This document shows, piece by piece, positions 46,342 through 58,564 of a DNA stretch of 64,000 nt. The notes below the pieces were generated by a model. That model had not been told where the DNA came from. It ran no database searches and worked only from the letters and a program-made list of their open reading frames with translations. Source of the stretch: Echinarachnius parma (lineage: Eukaryota; Echinodermata; Echinoidea; Clypeasteroida; Echinarachniidae); contig JBAMJV010003345.1 in the NCBI GenBank assembly GCA_037951105.1, positions 220,012-284,011 on the forward strand. Reading direction: 5' to 3'. The position numbers and the translations under genes were made by a program. How positions within the stretch are numbered: position 1 is the stretch's first letter; the number at the start of each line of letters is the position of its first letter.

Positions 46342-49300
46342 ATAAGGACAGAGGAGGAGGCGATAATTAACCAAAGGTTGCCAAAGGAGGATATACTTAG
46401 GTAAACATGCAGCACATCATTATAATGTATCTCAGACATTTTAAAAGGGATCTAGTATTTTTGTTGATATGTGCAAAAAGTGATAAATGGTTGGTACAAT
46501 GTATATTGTTGTTAATTTATGACTAAATATTTGGCCACTCAAATGGTATGGTTACCGTGGAGTCACCGCAAGAGCACCGTAAGGCACCTGTACGGGTACT
46601 AAGATTGTGTTCACAGGAGCCGCGCAATTTATGTTTTTATTTTAAGCCAAAAGTCATCGTAGGGGCCCGGGAAAATATGTGACTGATACTCTAAGATACC
46701 ACAGACATCATACGATATCACAATTTCCCCAAATCGTAGAAAATTCGCCGTAGGGAGAAAAATTGTACGGCGCCGGCCCGGAGCATTTGTGACCTAGGCA
46801 TAACAGAGCTGCCCTGACATTGAGAAGCTGCGTCTCAGTTCTCAAGGTATACATTCCTGCCAGGTATTAATTTGGGTATACTATACCTGGGTACAGGTAC
46901 TTTGCCAAAGCTGCATCGGCAACTCGGATATCAAGGAATACATTCCTGCCAGGTATACAATGAACTGCACCTGGATAGAGAGTAGCTATAACCACTAGTG
47001 AAAAAATGACATGGGGGCTCTGGGCAATTTAACTCCTGAAATGCCAAAAAGAGCCCCAGAAAATAAGAGCCCCGCACAAAAGTTTGAAAAGTAGCCCCCC
47101 CCCCCCCCCCCCAAAAAAAAAAAAAAAAAAAAAAAAAAATGTTAAATCTTTGCCCCAGGTGGTAGATATTACAGATGAAAATAAAGTATCTTGATGAAGG
47201 GCACATGAGGTTCACTGTTAGGTATTGAACCCACGTCCTATGCAGTGAAAGACAGTGACCAGGGCCCCGTTTCATAAAACTTGTTCCAATTGTTGTAAGT
47301 GTCCAATTATTGTAACTACCATGGCAACAGCCAATCTGCATCAAGCATTTCAGCTGTTGCCATGGTAGTTACAATAATTGGACACTTACAATTATTTGAA
47401 AAGTTCTATAAAACAGGGCCCAGAACCACTATCCCTTGACACTCCCAATAGCTGCAATGTGACTGGTATCGATCAAATCAAGCAGAGCCCAGCCCACATA
47501 CATATTGTCTTGATGACTTCACCAAAACATAGCCAGAGGCAGTGGCGTATCATGGTTGGAATGATTGGGGGGCACTCAAATTATTGGGGGGGGGGGGGGG
47601 GGGGGCACTCTGGATGTATTTCTTCTTTTTTTCCCCCACTGAGTTTCCCCTTATGCTTTGTATTGTTTTAGACAATTTATGAGGGGACACAGCCAACCAC
47701 CCCCCCCCCCCGCCCCCCCTCTCCATTTTCACGGATTGTCCCCTTATGGTTTGTATTGTTTTTGACAATTTATTAGGGGATACAGCCCCCCTCCCCTCGT
47801 GCTGCACCACTGGCCATAGGCATTATTGTTCTGTCCCCAAACAAAAAACATACATATTGTGAACTTCAATAGGTTCATGGTTAGTTCACTCAGAACACTA
47901 TGTTTATTTCATTTTCCATAGATATGTTATACAGTATTACTTATGAATGAATGTTAACGTGATTAATTTATTTTGTTTGTTTTTCAGAATATTTTCATAT
48001 CTAGATGTAGTGAGCCTGTGTAGATGTGCCCAAGTTTCAAAGGTATGTTTAATTTTTCACTGAACAAATGACATGAAACAATTAATTTTTAAATGTTTAA
48101 AAAATAAATATATGAAGTTAGATTCTAATTGATTTTTTTTTTAAACAATAAAGATTCATTTATACTTGATACAGTCCTTCAGGCTTGAGTACATGTCTTT
48201 CATCCAGAGGATCACATCCAATTATTAAATGATGAAATAATACTTACTGACATCTTTCACTTTGCTGCATTAATTATCACACAGACTCTTGTTGTTTTGG
48301 AATGTATTCTATCCCGTATTTATTCTGGTTTATTTCCGAAAAATTGTAGGGTTTTTAAATGCGTAATTCTTTGTGTAGTCTCTGCATTTTTGGAATATAT
48401 TGTATAATTGCACATTACTTTGCAAATATATACATGTAGACATTTAAAAAATGCTCATTAAAAATCATCCTGAACAGATCCCTGGTCTGAAAGTTCATCC
48501 GTGATGAGCTTTCAAGACAAAATGATTGATCTATTTAACCTTGAAGCTAAAAACCTGTATGAAAACAAATATATACAAATCATAGTTAAATATTTACATA
48601 AACTATCTTTACTTAGTAGGTGTTTTAACATTCTTTTCTTAATGTTTAAAAATGTCAGTTTGGGATATGTATCATTTCATACGATAAACAAAAAGAGGAA
48701 AGAGTATACACAAAAAGCTATACAGTGTGGTGTATTTACAGAAACAGTATCCATTATTGACTTCTTCGTGGGCCGTTATAGATTTCATCAGCGGGCGAGA
48801 TGTGCGCTCCTGGAATTTTTATTTAATTAATAAGTCATTACCGTAAGTTGTATGCCACTTGTGGCAGTTGTGGGATGCTTACTCAATGACAATAGCATGC
48901 TGGAGTGAGTACTTGATCAGGCGATACATTTAGAACAATGATTCTGTTGTGCTTTTCTGCACACTGCGAAATGATGATCTCTGGTCTACAGTACTTAGAC
49001 AACATACATGTACTGTACATGTGCATAACATGTTAAAGGGGTAGTTCAGTTTTGGTAAAGAGGGCGCTGCACAAAATATTTTTTTTGTGAGGTAATGAAA
49101 AACTGAGTGTAAAATTTGAAAGAGCATACAATTTTAATGGCAGAATAAATATTTTATCAAAATCGGTTCTGAAACGGCTGAAATATCAAGCAATATATCC
49201 GATCGGAATAAATCTGGGGCCCAGATTTATTCGATGATTTTGAAAAAAAAAGTAAAAATGCCTACACTTTTTTTTTTTTTTCAAGAGGTTTTTAAATAGT

Positions 49301-52300
49301 TGTTGATGATCTCTCTATCTAATCATTATTTCAACAAAACATCACATGCATAATTTTGTATGAAAAATGGTTGAAACCAATGCTTTTTTAGAGAGCGCCC
49401 TCTTGTGCTTTAATGGCTGTTTTTGAATGATAACAGGCTTTTTAATTAGTCGTTTGTAATTTTCTATACCTTTCGAGCATGATGGAGTTATAACTATTAG
49501 TTTGTAGTGTTATTGTGCAGGTTTTGGTTACTAAAGCTCAACCTTACCAAAACTGTACTACCCCTTAAAAGGTACAAGGTAAATTGCAAAACAGTTCATT
49601 TGAAAGGTGAAATATAATATTTGTCTGTACTTGTCAAATGGCTTGAAAATAGAGACATTAATCAAAATCAAGCTTGTATTCATTTTTATAACACTTAATG
49701 TGGTTTAAGGCTACCTACAGTACATTACTCATTTCATCTTCTAGGCAACTGGCCATAACTGGGGAACAAGGAAACAAACATGATATAAATCTGTTCTAAT
49801 TTTTTCTCTTCATTATACATTTAGTTTAGGGAGGACCCCTTATGTATGAATGCATTATAAAGTTTGCTATAAAGGATTTCCGATGCTTGTACTGGTAGCT
49901 TAAAGTGAGCCATTAACTTTATATTTTTTCCCAAACGTGATATTTGAGACTTCAATCATATATATGCCAATATCATTGGAAGATTTTTCATAGAAAAGGC
50001 ATACTTAGTAATATTTACCTCGTGAAAAAAGTAAATTGATGTCTGATTTTATCCTGATTGTTCCCGTGAAGTATCCAACTTCGGATACTATGGATGATTT
50101 ATTCTCCGAAATTCGGATACTCTTGACTACAGTCGAAAGTGTCTACAGAAGCTTCAAAATTCAATCTTAAATATCTCCATAAATCAGGGAGACATTTGAC
50201 AAAACAAAACCCATTTCATTCTTCTGTTACCGTAAGCCAAACAACAAGGTACAAGAGAAGTGTGAAAGCTCTGTAGAAGTGTGAAGGCTCTGTAGAAGTG
50301 ATTTTGGTTGAAATTTCACAAAGTTAATGGATCACTTTAAAGTGAGTCATAGAAATGATTTAAGCAAACATTGTGTCCTTCCTTTGAGATGCATTTCTGT
50401 TACTGATAATTATGTTTGGATAGATGATGTGTTTGTACAATGACAATAATTTATAGTCTCCCTGTCTGAAACATTGAATTAAGAGAAAAGGAAACGATCA
50501 TGCTCGATTGAAAGAAGCTGTGAGAGAGCCATTTATCAAATTAAATTGAATTAAATTGAAAGTGAGTTCTTAATTACAAAATGTTGCAGTACGTAGTTCA
50601 ACAGCTTAAAGGGGACCACCAGGCAAAGAACAACACATAGTTTTATGATTTTGTATCGTTTTGTGATATCAAATAGATACCCAACATTTTGCAAAGGGTT
50701 GTGTAATTCATAAACAAAGCAATTAATTACCACCACTTACGCAACCACTATTATTTCCTGGTTCCGTACGGGCCAAACATTTGCGAGTGCGCCAATGCTA
50801 TCCACGCGTACGTTTGGAGACAATAGAATCCCGGACTATTCGTTCGCTCTGGACAAATTAGTCTTCGTAATTCAGACCCATGAACGCATGCTTTCAAATT
50901 TTTTTCTTCTTTTTTCTGGAAACATATTTTTGTGAACTTGTTGATGGAATGGACTACTAAAGATGTTACCTTTCATTTATAAGAATATTATTTTTGGGTG
51001 GTGGTACCCTTTATATTATGACAACTTATTCAAGTACAGTTATATTGTGTTTTTATGACGTCATGTTTACGCACATGAATGATGAATGACATACTTGTAT
51101 TATTTTCTGTTATTAGCGTAACCATGGATACAAAATTTCAAATCAAAGATTTCTACTACATGCAACTTTGTACCATTTTGATTTAATTCAATCATTTAAT
51201 ATGACCATTGTATAGTACCTTTTTACAATGCACATTTTCAGGACCATATATGGAAAATTTATATTACCAGTAATTAATCGATTTAAAAACTAAATACATA
51301 CTGGTATTCAAAATCAAATTCTGAGTTCAGAAGTATTATTTTGAACTTTGTGTTTTTTTTGTTGCAGTACTGGAATATGCTTGCTCTTGATGGCAGTAAC
51401 TGGCAGAAGGTTGATCTGTTTAACTTCCAGACAGATATCGAGGTAGGAAAGAAGCAGAGCTTAGAGTGTTGTCGCATATTACCGGAGAGTGTAAACCAGG
51501 GCTCCACACTTACCTTTTTTGTCAGTGGCCCAGTTGGGCCAGTGAAATCAATTTTTTCCCCTCTTTTGGTGGCCCGAAAGAAAAATTGTATTTCATGAGT
51601 AAACTTTTTACTATTCAAAATATCACTATTTCCTGATCAAACCTGAAACCTGTGATTATATGTGAAGCATGACATGGAAGAAAACAAGATTTTTCTAATC
51701 TTGTCAATGTCGGGTTGAAAATCTGCTTGCGATCGGGCCACCAAAATATGACTTTTATACATTTTTTGCTGGCCCGAAGTGCAATTTCACTGGTCCCGGG
51801 CCAGCGGGCCAGTGCGAGTGTCGAGCCATAGACTGTAAACGGATGCCTGATGGATAGAAATTTTGCAAAGTTTGCGGAAAACAGTTATCTGGTGGTGGAA
51901 GTTGTCTCCATTGCCTCATGCACAAAACTTTCTGCCGGATAAAACAACGGACATTGCCTGACAAGGAACGCATTTGCCGAACACAAGAAAACGGGCAAGA
52001 AATGCATACGAACGGAGACGAACAGATTGAAAATTTGGCTCTCCGTCCGTCAGGCGTCCGTTAACGCTATCCGGTGATATGTGACACAGGCTTTATATGA
52101 CAGAAAGCTTGCTTGCTACTGCAATGCCAGAAATTTGCATTTTATACTTATGGCCCAGTCGGGCAAGTACAATCCAGATTTTCTCATTTAAGTTGCCCAA
52201 AACCTGGTGGCCCAGAATAAAGTAAACTATTTAAAAACCTGTTGCTTACAGGAACCGGAACTTGGACTATGACATACAAAGTCTATGGGGATTTCAGAAT

Positions 52301-54439
52301 CTCAAAGTAAACGGGTTAAAATTAGTTTATATTTGGTTGCCGTGCATTCAGGCAAGTCAAATGTAACATGAAATTTTGGTGGCCAAAATCTAATTTTTAG
52401 TGGCCATGGGGCAGCGGGCCAGTGGTAATTTTTGGCATATTGTAATATGAAAATAGCTGGTATTTGGCATGGCGATCTGTAAATTACTGACATATCACCC
52501 ATTAAATAGACCAGTTAATTAACATTCAAATTTATATGTATTCCTTGCCTGTGGGACCTGACGTTTTATAATTACCCTGTTCCTAAAAAATGGGATCCAA
52601 TCCTTGAAACCACCTTGCGAGCATTTGCCATTGCTATGTCAGGCAAAATAGGGGCAACGTTTTTAAATAATAATAATAATATACTCGATTTATATAGCGC
52701 CTAATATGATTGACAATATTTATGTAAGTGAATCATGCTATTGCAGTGTATTGGGTTGATCAGCGCAGAAACATTTTTCTCAGTACTATACCATTTTGAA
52801 ACATGCATAATAAACTGGCAATAAAAGCACACTGTAAAACAGAATGATTAAATATTTATATTTTTGATAAGTCCTTGCCCCTTGATAGGCTTTTGGTATT
52901 TGTTTATTCCCCTCCTCCACGCACAGACATTATGGTATTTTAATTTGAGTCATTGTGGATCTTAATGCTCCTTTAGAGGTAGTTAGTGGTTTCACTTGCG
53001 ATTTGTCAGATATGGATATTACAAAACAATATTTGGATTGACTCTATGAAAAGATGTAAGTGTTGTATTTACAATGTATAATGAATAATTATGATTAATG
53101 TTATTAATATATAATGCGTTTTCATATCTTCTCCTTCGCCAGGGTCCAGTTGTAGAGCACATATCAAAGAGATGCGGAGGTTTCCTCAAGAACCTCAGTT
53201 TGCATGGGTGCAAAAGTGTCACAGACGATGCCTTGAAGTAAGTTGAACTATTAACTTCAAAAATATTACTCCTTGGCCCCGTTGCAGAAAGAGATACCAT
53301 CAATTGTATTTAAAGTTACAATTGATTGTAAGTCAGAAATTGTGCATATTTTAACCAATCAGATTTGCACATGATCTGACTTACAAATAATTGGAACTTA
53401 CAATTGATTGTATCTCTTTCTGCAATGGGGCCCTTGTGTGACAGTGTTACATATTTTCCCCACACAATACACACAAATGCCATATACATGTAGCTATACA
53501 ACCCCTTACTATTCAAAGTGTTTAAAGATCTTAGGTTAATAGGATTTGCTTTGTACAAATTGCAAATCCGTAACTTTTTTTTTCCCCAGAAGGCTGATTC
53601 CCATTGCCCAAATAGCATCCTTGTCTATACCATACAGTTACCCCAAAACAAACTATGATTTTACCTTCTATTCTGATGATATTAATTTTAAAAATAAGAT
53701 GTTTTGCCCCCAAATTATATGATTTTGGCTGAATGTGAGGTGTCTTTCCTCCAAATGTGTTAAGAAAACTTTGGGGAGGGCTGCAGCCCCTATACTATTA
53801 CTCAGGGCTCCATACTTACCTTTTTAGTCAGTGGCCCGGTCGGGCCAGTGAAAACATTTCTTCCCCTATTCTGGTGGCCGGAAAGACAAATTTACTGGCC
53901 CGGAAAGACAAATTTACTGGCCCGAAAATTTGATTTCATGAGTAAACTTTTTACTATTAAAAAATATATCACTCTTTCCTGATCAAACCTGTGATTATAA
54001 ATGAAGCATAACATGGAAGAAAATAAATTTGTTCTTATTTTGTCAATGTCGGGTTGAAAATCTGCTTGCCCGATCGGGCCACCAAAATATGACTTTTATA
54101 CATTTTTGCTGGCCCGAAGTGTAATTTCACTGGCCCCGGGCCAGCGTGCCAGTGCAAGTGTCGAGCCCTGCATTACTATATAAAGCTTATGTTGGCAGTC
54201 TTAGAGTTAATAACTGTTTGCTGATTATGAGGGACATTTTTAACATCGTAATCCTTCCTTTCCTCTTTGTGCAGCACATTCGCAGAGAACTGCAAAAATA
54301 TAGAAGTACTGAATCTAGAAGACTGTAAAAAAATAACAGATAGTACAGCGCAGAGTCTAAGCAGGTGTAGCAAGAAACTTAGCAATCTTAACATGGTATC
54401 CTGTACAGCAATCTCAGACAGCGCGCTCAAGTATCTCAG
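46342..54439 (+). CDS. FBXL20: F-box/LRR protein, FBXL2/FBXL20 homologue, five exons (3' end beyond window)
   Basis: FBXL2/FBXL20 proteins are substrate-binding subunits of SCF (SKP1-CUL1-F-box) ubiquitin ligases. Exons: 46342-46400, 47988-48042, 51368-51442, 53143-53237 and 54275-54439, all GT/AG with consistent phases (2, 0, 0, 2, 2). The F-box covers the first three exons: AIINQRLPKEDILR, IFSYLDVVSLCRCAQVSK and YWNMLALDGSNWQKVDLF. Leucine-rich repeats of the cysteine-containing type follow: ISKRCGGFLKNLSLHGC, NTFAENCKNIEVLNLEDC and KLSNLNMVSCTAISD. About 149 residues are seen, against roughly 420-440 in the family, so about nine LRRs and any C-terminal CAAX-type tail lie past 64000. FBXL20 and FBXL2 are vertebrate paralogues; an invertebrate co-orthologue cannot be assigned to one of them from this part. 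The large introns are packed with MITEs. Confidence 0.92.
47095..47139 (+). repeat. Adjacent poly-C and poly-A runs
   Basis: About 18 C followed directly by about 27 A. Confidence 0.95.
47263..47421. mobile_element. GGCCCCGTTTCATAAAAC palindromic MITE
   Basis: Inverted arms: GGCCCCGTTTCATAAAACTT and the right end TTCTATAAAACAGGGCC, with AAGTGTCCAATTATTGTAAC and CTACCATGGCAACAGC complemented in the other arm. It lies in an FBXL intron. Confidence 0.88.
49037..49564 (+). mobile_element. TTAA MITE family AGGGGTAGTT, copy 2
   Basis: Begins AGGGGTAGTTCAGTTTTGGT after TTAA (49033-49036) and ends CAAAACTGTACTACCCC before TTAA (49565-49568). The interior (TGAGGTAATGAAAAACTGAG, CATCACATGCATAATTTTGT) matches copy 1 at 23477. 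Confidence 0.88.
49904..50336. mobile_element. TTAA MITE family AGTGATCCAT, copy 1
   Basis: Starts AGTGAGCCATTAACTTT after TTAA and ends AGTTAATGGATCACT before TTAA (50337-50340). The interior shares GAGACTTCAATC and CATTTCATTCTTCTGTTACC-type blocks with the copy at 54784. Confidence 0.85.
50610..51010 (+). mobile_element. TTAA MITE family AGGGGACCACCA, full copy 1
   Basis: TTAA then AGGGGACCACCAGGCAAAGA; right end GGGTGGTGGTACCCT before TTAT. The interior contains GGTTCCGTACGGGCCAAACA and ACGCGTACGTTTGGAGACAA, shared with 58565. Confidence 0.88.
51499..51827. mobile_element. GGGCTCCACACTTACC / TGGCCCG repeat, copy 1
   Basis: GGGCTCCACACTTACC at the left and GAGTGTCGAGCC at the right are inverted ends. 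Paired TGGCCCAGTTGGGCCAGTG and GGGCCAGCGGGCCAGTG segments lie just inside. Copy 2 is at 53804; fragments of the TGGCCCG part occur near 41290, 52140, 52375 and 58090-58230. Confidence 0.8.
51836..52090. mobile_element. GGCCCGGTCACATATC MITE, degenerate copy
   Basis: Shares AACGGATGCC, GTCTCCATTGCCTCATG, ACAAGGAACG, ACGGAGACGAACAG and CTATCCGGTGATATGTGAC with the better copies at 55384, 55995 and 62898. The left terminal repeat is lost. Confidence 0.75.
52248..52320. mobile_element. ~80 bp AACCCGTTCCCTACG mini-MITE, degenerate copy
   Basis: CAGGAACCGGAACTTGG, CAAAGTCTATGGGGATTTC and AAACGGGTTAA match, with changes, the copies at 59169 and (reversed) 56596. Confidence 0.6.
53276..53431. mobile_element. 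GCCCCGTTGCAG palindromic MITE, copy 4
   Basis: Inverted arms from GCCCCGTTGCAGAAAGAGAT to TTTCTGCAATGGGGC, with a perfect 5-bp TSD CCTTG (53271-53275 and 53432-53436). It starts 38 bp after an FBXL exon. Confidence 0.9.
53804..54168. mobile_element. GGGCTCCACACTTACC / TGGCCCG repeat, copy 2
   Basis: AGGGCTCCATACTTACC at the left and GTGTCGAGCCCT at the right. The interior matches copy 1 (TGATTTCATGAGTAAACTTT, TCAATGTCGGGTTGAAAATC), with an extra tandem GGAAAGACAAATTTACTGGC duplication. Confidence 0.85.
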
Positions 54440-54783
54440 GTGAGTTAATACAAAATCCCCCTTCCTTTTAAAAATATGATGTATCTTCATAACACAACCA
54501 TTACATTAATATAGCTTTAGATGGAAAGATATTTTTTATACAGGTACGGAATGTAAATCTCTAAATGGCTGCAAAATTAATTGTATTCTGTTTAAAAATA
54601 AATCTGTAAAAGATAAAGGTTTCCATGTAATTCCATTGATTACTTTAATAGAAATATGAAATACTAAACAGTGTAGTTTAGATATCCTTGTACTACTTCT
54701 GATACAACCAACTAATAACCCTATCAGGTCTGTTTAATTTTGGTATAGCATGCATTCTCCATAGTCCATAGCCCACACGTTAC

Positions 54784-55174
54784 AGTGATCCATGTACTTT
54801 GTTAGATATTGCCAAAAGTGACAGTTGAGACTTCAATCCTATACCGCAATTATTGTAAGATATGTCTGAATGATGTGTGAAAGATTTATTGAAAAAGAAC
54901 ACTGCTTTCCTGGTTAAAAAGCGAAAAATTTGCGTCAGATTTTACAACTAATTCTGAGTTCTTTGCCGTAGATTCGAACGTAACTTTATGACCGTCTGTA
55001 GACGGTCTTGAGCTGAATGATTTTTAATGATAGATATCTTCATACTAAAGTGACATTTGTACAAACCTAACCCTATTTTATTCTTCTCTTACCATAAGCT
55101 AAACAACACGGTAGAAGAGAAATGTGGAAGCTCAAAGTAATTTTCGTAGAGTTAGACAAAGTACATGGATCACT
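54784..55174. mobile_element. TTAA MITE family AGTGATCCAT, copy 2
   Basis: AGTGATCCATGTACTTTGTT at the left and AAAGTACATGGATCACT before TTAA at the right. Left flank is TTAC. The interior parallels 49904. Confidence 0.82.
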
Positions 55175-55186
55175 TTAACTTACCAG

Positions 55187-55740
55187 GGTCCTGTTTCAGA
55201 AAGAGATGCAATCGATTGCAATTGTAAGTTACAACTAATTGCGAGTCAGATCATTTGTTCTAAATGCGCAAATCTGATTGGTTGAAACGGGCACATTTTC
55301 TGACTTACAATTAATTGTCTGGGACCAGTCCTGAATGGGTTAACGGAGAACTGAAATATTGAGTGAATGGTGTGTTTGCTTAATGGCCCGGTCAGATATC
55401 AACGGATAGCGGAAACGTATGCCCAACGAATAGACAATTTGCGAAATTAAATTATCTGGTGATGAAAGTCGTCTCCATTGCTTCATGTACAAAACATAGA
55501 ACAACGTACATCACCGGACAAGGAACGGACAAGAAACGCATAGAACGGATGAAAAATGTAGCTCTCCGTTTGACATACGTTTGCGCAATCCGTTGATATG
55601 TGACCGGGCTATTAGCAGTGAAAAGAATGTGAATTGTGTCAAGGTTCAAGTCAGATCATATGATTGGTTCAAAATGCGCTTATTTCTGATTTGCAATTAA
55701 TTGCAACTTTACAATCGATTGCATATCTTTCTGCAACATG
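55187..55740. mobile_element. GCCCCGTTGCAG-related MITE split by later insertions
   Basis: The left half (GGTCCTGTTTCAGAAAGAGA to TTACAATTAATTG, about 55187-55318) and a right half (about 55650-55745, ending CTTTCTGCAACATGGCCC) are separated by other repeat sequence and the element at 55384. Confidence 0.6.
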
Positions 55741-55857
55741 GCCCATGTACATGTATGTCTGGGACCAGTCCTGAATGGCTTAACGGAGTACTGAAATATT
55801 GAGTGAAAGGTGTGTTTGCTTTAGCAGTGAAAAGAATGTGAATTGTGGCAAGGTTCA
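55319..55857 (+). repeat. Direct repeat giving a filled and an empty insertion site
   Basis: TGGGACCAGTCCTGAATGG, AACTGAAATATTGAGTGAA(T/A)GG, TGTGTTTGCTT and AGCAGTGAAAAGAATGTGAA occur at 55319-55650 and 55756-55857. The first copy has the MITE at 55384-55611 inserted at GCTTA; the second is uninterrupted. Confidence 0.9.
55384..55611. mobile_element. GGCCCGGTCACATATC MITE, copy 2
   Basis: Ends TGGCCCGGTCAGATATCAAC and GTTGATATGTGACCGGGC. The interior contains GTCTCCATTGCTTCATG and AAGGAACGGACAAGAAACGC. The empty site at about 55813 lacks it exactly. Confidence 0.92.
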
Positions 55858-55994
55858 GACGGGTGAAGAGCTTTGAATAAACAGAATGTAGAGCAAAGTG
55901 TTTTGCAAACGATATTCTAGATATTCTTCAAGTTTATAACTGCATGGCCTCTGTTTATAGCTGGTGTTATTTGAGATCATAATGCATGTATTTA

Positions 55995-56232
55995 TGGCCC
56001 GGTCACATATCAACGGATTGCGTAAACGGACGTCAAACGGAGAGCTAAATTTTCCATCCGTTCGTCTCCGTTCGTATGCGTTTCTTGTCCGTTCCTTGTC
56101 CGGTGATGTACGTTGTTCTATGTTTTGTACATAAAGCAATAGAGACGACTTTCATCACCGGATAATTTCATTTCGCAAATTTTCTATTCGTTGGGCATTC
56201 GTTTCCGCTATCTGTTGATATCTGACCGGGCC
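55995..56232. mobile_element. GGCCCGGTCACATATC MITE, copy 3
   Basis: TGGCCCGGTCACATATCAAC to GTTGATATCTGACCGGGCC, flanked by TTA on both sides. The interior is in the opposite orientation to copy 2 (CGTCTCCGTTCGTATGCGTT). Confidence 0.92.
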
Positions 56233-56595
56233 TTATTGATGGGACTTGTACTTGTGTTGCTTATTGTGTGGAACATACACTGTAATGACAGTGCTTTTTC
56301 GTCGAAGTGCAGATCAAAAGAATAAAACAAACAAATATTTGTGATTGGGTGTACGTGTACTTGCATGCACGCGCATGTGTGAATATGTTTGTGTACATGT
56401 ATGTTTGTTTATCTTTTGTGTGGGCATATGTGTGAATATGTGATAAGTTTTTAACCAAGTACAAGTTGTTTTGAATTTTTCTTCTCTATAAAGCATACAC
56501 AAGTAATTTTTGAACATGACTGCAAATCATGGAAGATAATACATGCCCCCATCTTAGCTGACCGATAAGTACAAGTGGTTTGTGCATGATCATTT

Positions 56596-56677
56596 GTTAA
56601 CCCGTTCCCTACGATATTCTGAAATATCCATCTAGACTTTGTACACAACCCACCTGGTTCCCGTAGTCAAGGGGTTA
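56596..56677. mobile_element. ~80 bp AACCCGTTCCCTACG mini-MITE
   Basis: GTTAACCCGTTCCCTACGAT at the left and CCCGTAGTCAAGGGGTTAA at the right are imperfect inverted ends. Reverse-oriented relative at 59169. Confidence 0.75.
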
Positions 56678-56720
56678 AAATTGTATTTTGTGATCATACA
56701 GTCGAACCTGTGTATACAGA

Positions 56721-57778
56721 GCGTATCAAAAAAAGCGTTACACTTTTGAACATTTTTTCAAAATTACATTTTTATATATTTAGAAGATTTTCTCATGTCG
56801 ATGGATGACCAATGGTCTCATCTATCAAGTGCCACTAACAAAACAAATTTTCGTTCATGCTTGGGCGAACACTGACTGTTTTTGTACAGAGTGTCAAAAA
56901 TGGCTTGCGCCAATTTGAAAGAAGAGGGACAATTAAACCAGCAGACCGAATAAGTACTCCCAATCAAACAAATTGCTCTTTGCCATGAATTTAAGATTAT
57001 TTTATGATGGTGTAATAATTTTGTGGCAATTTTCTATCATAATTTAAATGATTTCATTGCTTTATGCATGGGTTAGAATAAATAAGCCATAGATTGATAG
57101 ATAATAAAAGGATTTGCATCGTTAATGACAAAATGTCCAGCCTGTCCTCATTAACGATGCAAATCCTTTCATTGAGTGTGACACATACAAAAGATGACCC
57201 AGAAGCATGCATGAACGAATATTCATGTTGATAGATTGATGGGCTGATTGGATTGATAGATTGATGGATTGATTGGTTGATTTCTCATTGATTGATTGAT
57301 GAATCGGTTGAATGATTTGAAGATTAATTGATTTGGTACTTTTTGAATGAATGACTGGCATGTGGTTTTGATGTGTCTGTGCTTTAAAAAAGATCTTGAA
57401 GTAATTACCCATTATTGATTCTCACCCATGCATATAAAACAATGAAATCAGTTAAATTATGATAGAAAATTGCCACAAAATTATTACACAATCATAAAAT
57501 ATTCTTAAATTTATGGCAAAGAGCAATTTGTTTGAATGTGAGTACTTATTCAGTCTGCTGGTTTAATTGTCCCTCTTCTTTCAATTTGGCGCAAGCCATT
57601 TTTGACACTCTGTACAAAAACTGTCAGTGTTCGCCCAAGCGTGAACGAAAATTTGTTTTGTTAGTGGCACTTGATAGATGAGACCATGGGGCATCCATCG
57701 ACATGAAAAAATCTTATAAATATATAAAAATGTAATGTTGACAATTTTTTCAAAAGTGTAACGCTTTTTTTGATACGC
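56721..57778. mobile_element. 1.06 kb foldback element with ~360 bp inverted arms
   Basis: GCGTATCAAAAAAAGCGTTA at the left and TAACGCTTTTTTTGATACGC at the right. The arms remain alignable as far as TATGCATGGGTTAG / CTCACCCATGCATA (about 57065 and 57425). The centre holds a 20 bp hairpin (AGGATTTGCATCGTTAATGA with its complement, 57110-57170) and a TTGATGGATTGA minisatellite. No transposase. Confidence 0.92.
57226..57340 (+). repeat. GATT-rich minisatellite in the foldback centre
   Basis: Repeated TTGATAGATTGATGG, GATTGATTGATGA and similar motifs. Confidence 0.85.
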
Positions 57779-58564
57779 CCGGTAGTAACCACCCAAAGGA
57801 AACAAGAAAAGTGGCCTCTGTAGACAGGTGACCTCTAGAAACATTCCATAATATTTTTAAAAGGGGGTTACCTTTGATGGCCACTATAGGCCGGTTGGCT
57901 GCTGTAGACAGGTGGCCGCTAAAACAGGTTTGACTTTATTTGTGAACTGAACAAATCATAATGCTAGCAATTAATTTTTTTATTTATTTATTTATTATTA
58001 TTATTTTTTTTTTTTTGGGGGGGGGGGGTAATAACTAAGAACTAGACTTTAAGTATCAATTTTTGCACTCCCTGGGACAGACTTGGGTAGCCCAATACAG
58101 AGACAAGGAAAAAACAATCTGTTACTTTTGGTTGCTCAGTTTAATAGGCAAGTCAAATACAATTTTGGTGGCCCAAAGCACCTTTTTGGTGGCCCTGGGC
58201 CAGCAGGCCAATGCAATTTTCTAGCACTGCATGGTATCACACATCAGAGTACAATCTCCTTGGGATGTGAAATTTACTTTTTTATAAATAGCAAATATGC
58301 ATAGTGCTCTTTATAACGAGAACATATTGTATAGTATATGATAACATTGAATGCATTCACATGTATGCACACGGACTCGCAGTGCCTGCCTGTTAATCGT
58401 ACGTACGTGATGCATTTATTTGTCTAGCATTTGTCAGGCATTCTGGACATATTTAATGTTCTATTTACAATCGGTTCAAGGTACTAGCAGGTAGTTTTAT
58501 ATTTCAGGCAGTAAATCAATTTCATCGTTTCTTTGTCTGGTGCAGTGTCATAAGACCATTTTAA

